A stretch of DNA of 7,123 bases from Candidatus Scatosoma pullistercoris (lineage in GTDB: Bacteria; Bacillota; Clostridia; Christensenellales; Borkfalkiaceae): the NCBI GenBank assembly GCA_018714725.1, contig DVMZ01000114.1, positions 1-7,123 on the forward strand, written 5' to 3'. The stretch's first letter is position 1. Each line of letters starts with the position of its first letter. A program made the position numbers and the translations under genes. This document shows, one piece after another, positions 6,345 to 7,123 of the stretch. Below the pieces are notes generated by a model that was not told the origin of the DNA, did no database searches, and saw nothing but the letters and a program-made list of their open reading frames with translations.

Positions 6345-6385
6345 AAAACGCGGAAGCGGGGTCGGAAATCCGACCCCGCCTCCGC
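6345..6385 (-). terminator. Intrinsic terminator of valS
   Basis: Bases 6350-6366 and 6369-6385 form a 17-bp stem with a two-base loop in the DNA. The only non-Watson-Crick pair (6355/6380) is A-C on the plus strand but G-U in the minus-strand RNA, so the fold favours the minus strand. Four T residues (6345-6348) follow after one G on that strand. It begins 17 bases after the valS stop codon. The U-run is short, but the stem is very strong. Confidence 0.8.
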
Positions 6386-6402
6386 AATGTCCGCAAAAAT
6401 GC

Positions 6403-7123
6403 TCAGGACAGTTCGGCCAGCTGCCTTTCAAACTTTTCTTTCATATCCCGATACTTTTCCAGCTTTTCCCGCTCGTTGTCCACGAGTTTTTTCGGAGCCT
6501 TCGCGACGAAATCCCGGTTGGCGAGCTTTCCGTCGGCGCGTTCGATTTCCCCTTTCACCCGTTCGATTTCCGCCTGCAGGCGGGCCTTTTCCTTTTCGAT
6601 ATCCACCAGCTCTCCGAGCGGGATATAAATCTGTGCGATTTCCGTCGCCTGGGAAACCGTCTTGCCCTCCACCGCCGCGCCGCTGTCCGCAAACCGGATC
6701 TGAGAGGCGCCGGAAAGTTTCATGATACTGTCGCGGTTGAGCTGAATCAGGCGCTTGCTCTCCGTGACGAGATACAGCTCGACCTTTCTCGAAGGCGGGC
6801 AATCGGCATTCTTGCGCATGGCGCGCACCGCCTTGATGATCTCCATAACCCCCTCAAACGATTTTGCTTCCTTTTTGTACGCCATGCGGGAATTGTAACG
6901 GGGGAACGCGGAAACCATGATGCTGTCCTTCTTCGCCCTTCCGGGGAAATTCCGATAAATTTCCTCCGTGACGAAAGGAATGAAGGGATGCAACAGTTTG
7001 AGCGCGTTTTCCAGCACGAAACAGAGGACGGACAAGGTGCCCAGTTTCTTTTCCTCGTCATCGCCGTAGAGCGCCGGTTTGGACAGCTCGATATACCAGT
7101 CGCAGAAATCCCCCCAAACGAAA
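6403..7123 (-). CDS. valS: Valyl-tRNA synthetase, C-terminal 239 residues (runs off right edge)
   Basis: This is the C-terminal part of cytosolic class I valyl-tRNA synthetase, which charges tRNA-Val. Reading from the window edge, FVWGDFCDWYIELSKP belongs to the anticodon-binding domain, a region strongly conserved in ValRS. HPFIPFVTEEIYRNFPG follows (visible residues about 45-61), then EIIKAVRAMRKNADCPPSRK, the usual helix-strand segment with a conserved Arg and Pro. The last roughly 70 residues, from LVDIEKEKARLQAEIERVKG to the end, form the long charged coiled coil that is the tRNA-binding arm typical of bacterial ValRS. The catalytic HIGH and KMSKS motifs lie outside the window. The frame is open to the edge, so this is a partial gene, not a small one. 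Any tRNA-sensing leader would also be beyond the edge. A strong terminator follows the stop at 6403-6405. Confidence 0.95.
   Translation of the reverse strand, partial: FVWGDFCDWYIELSKPALYGDDEEKKLGTLSVLCFVLENALKLLHPFIPFVTEEIYRNFPGRAKKDSIMVSAFPRYNSRMAYKKEAKSFEGVMEIIKAVRAMRKNADCPPSRKVELYLVTESKRLIQLNRDSIMKLSGASQIRFADSGAAVEGKTVSQATEIAQIYIPLGELVDIEKEKARLQAEIERVKGEIERADGKLANRDFVAKAPKKLVDNEREKLEKYRDMKEKFERQLAELS

Noticed and set aside
6091..6396. Minus-strand 101-residue frame in the valS-exporter gap
   Set aside because: It reads through the valS terminator and the exporter promoter, has low-complexity Arg-rich content and no ribosome site.

Overview
All genes supported here lie on the minus strand, so the window reads right to left: valS 3' end -> two-gene ABC exporter operon -> small XRE-type HTH gene -> SLC13/ArsB-type permease -> 5' end of a GH112 phosphorylase. 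The DNA is GC-rich with GC-rich third codon positions. Promoters are of the sigma-A type (TTGACA-17-TATAAT and close variants), Shine-Dalgarno sites are strong, and the exporter is a YheI/YheH-like heterodimer. These traits fit a Gram-positive anaerobe of the Clostridia. The GH112 enzyme, which acts on galactosyl-HexNAc disaccharides from mucin or milk glycans, suggests a gut resident. That taxonomic placement is inference; there is no marker such as rRNA.

Right edge (6403-7123): the last 239 residues of valyl-tRNA synthetase, ending in the usual coiled-coil arm, then a strong hairpin terminator (6345-6385). About 230 bases with no convincing gene follow (6114-6344).

Centre (2341-6113): a promoter (6085-6113) drives two half-size ABC exporters that overlap by 8 bases. 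The first has the degenerate ATPase site (Asp in place of the catalytic Glu). The second has the canonical Walker B Glu but a degenerate signature motif. This is the standard asymmetric pairing of heterodimeric exporters such as TM287/288 and YheI/YheH. The first gene is broken at an A6 run (4975-4980) by what looks like a one-base insertion; removing one A restores a 599-residue protein.

Left-centre (1784-2340): a small XRE helix-turn-helix gene with a near-consensus promoter, a good Shine-Dalgarno and two palindromes at its promoter. Its HTH domain stops after the recognition helix and runs into hairpin-rich DNA, so it is probably a truncated or decayed regulator.

Left (1-1783): an SLC13/ArsB-NhaD-like permease of about 380 residues ends on a long hairpin terminator. 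A separately promoted GH112 phosphorylase follows and runs off the left edge. The permease and GH112 genes are separate transcription units, so no functional link between them is shown.

I found no CRISPR array, insertion sequence, tRNA/rRNA or recognisable new multi-gene system. The features most worth checking are the homopolymer frameshift in the exporter and the truncated HTH gene that keeps intact expression signals.
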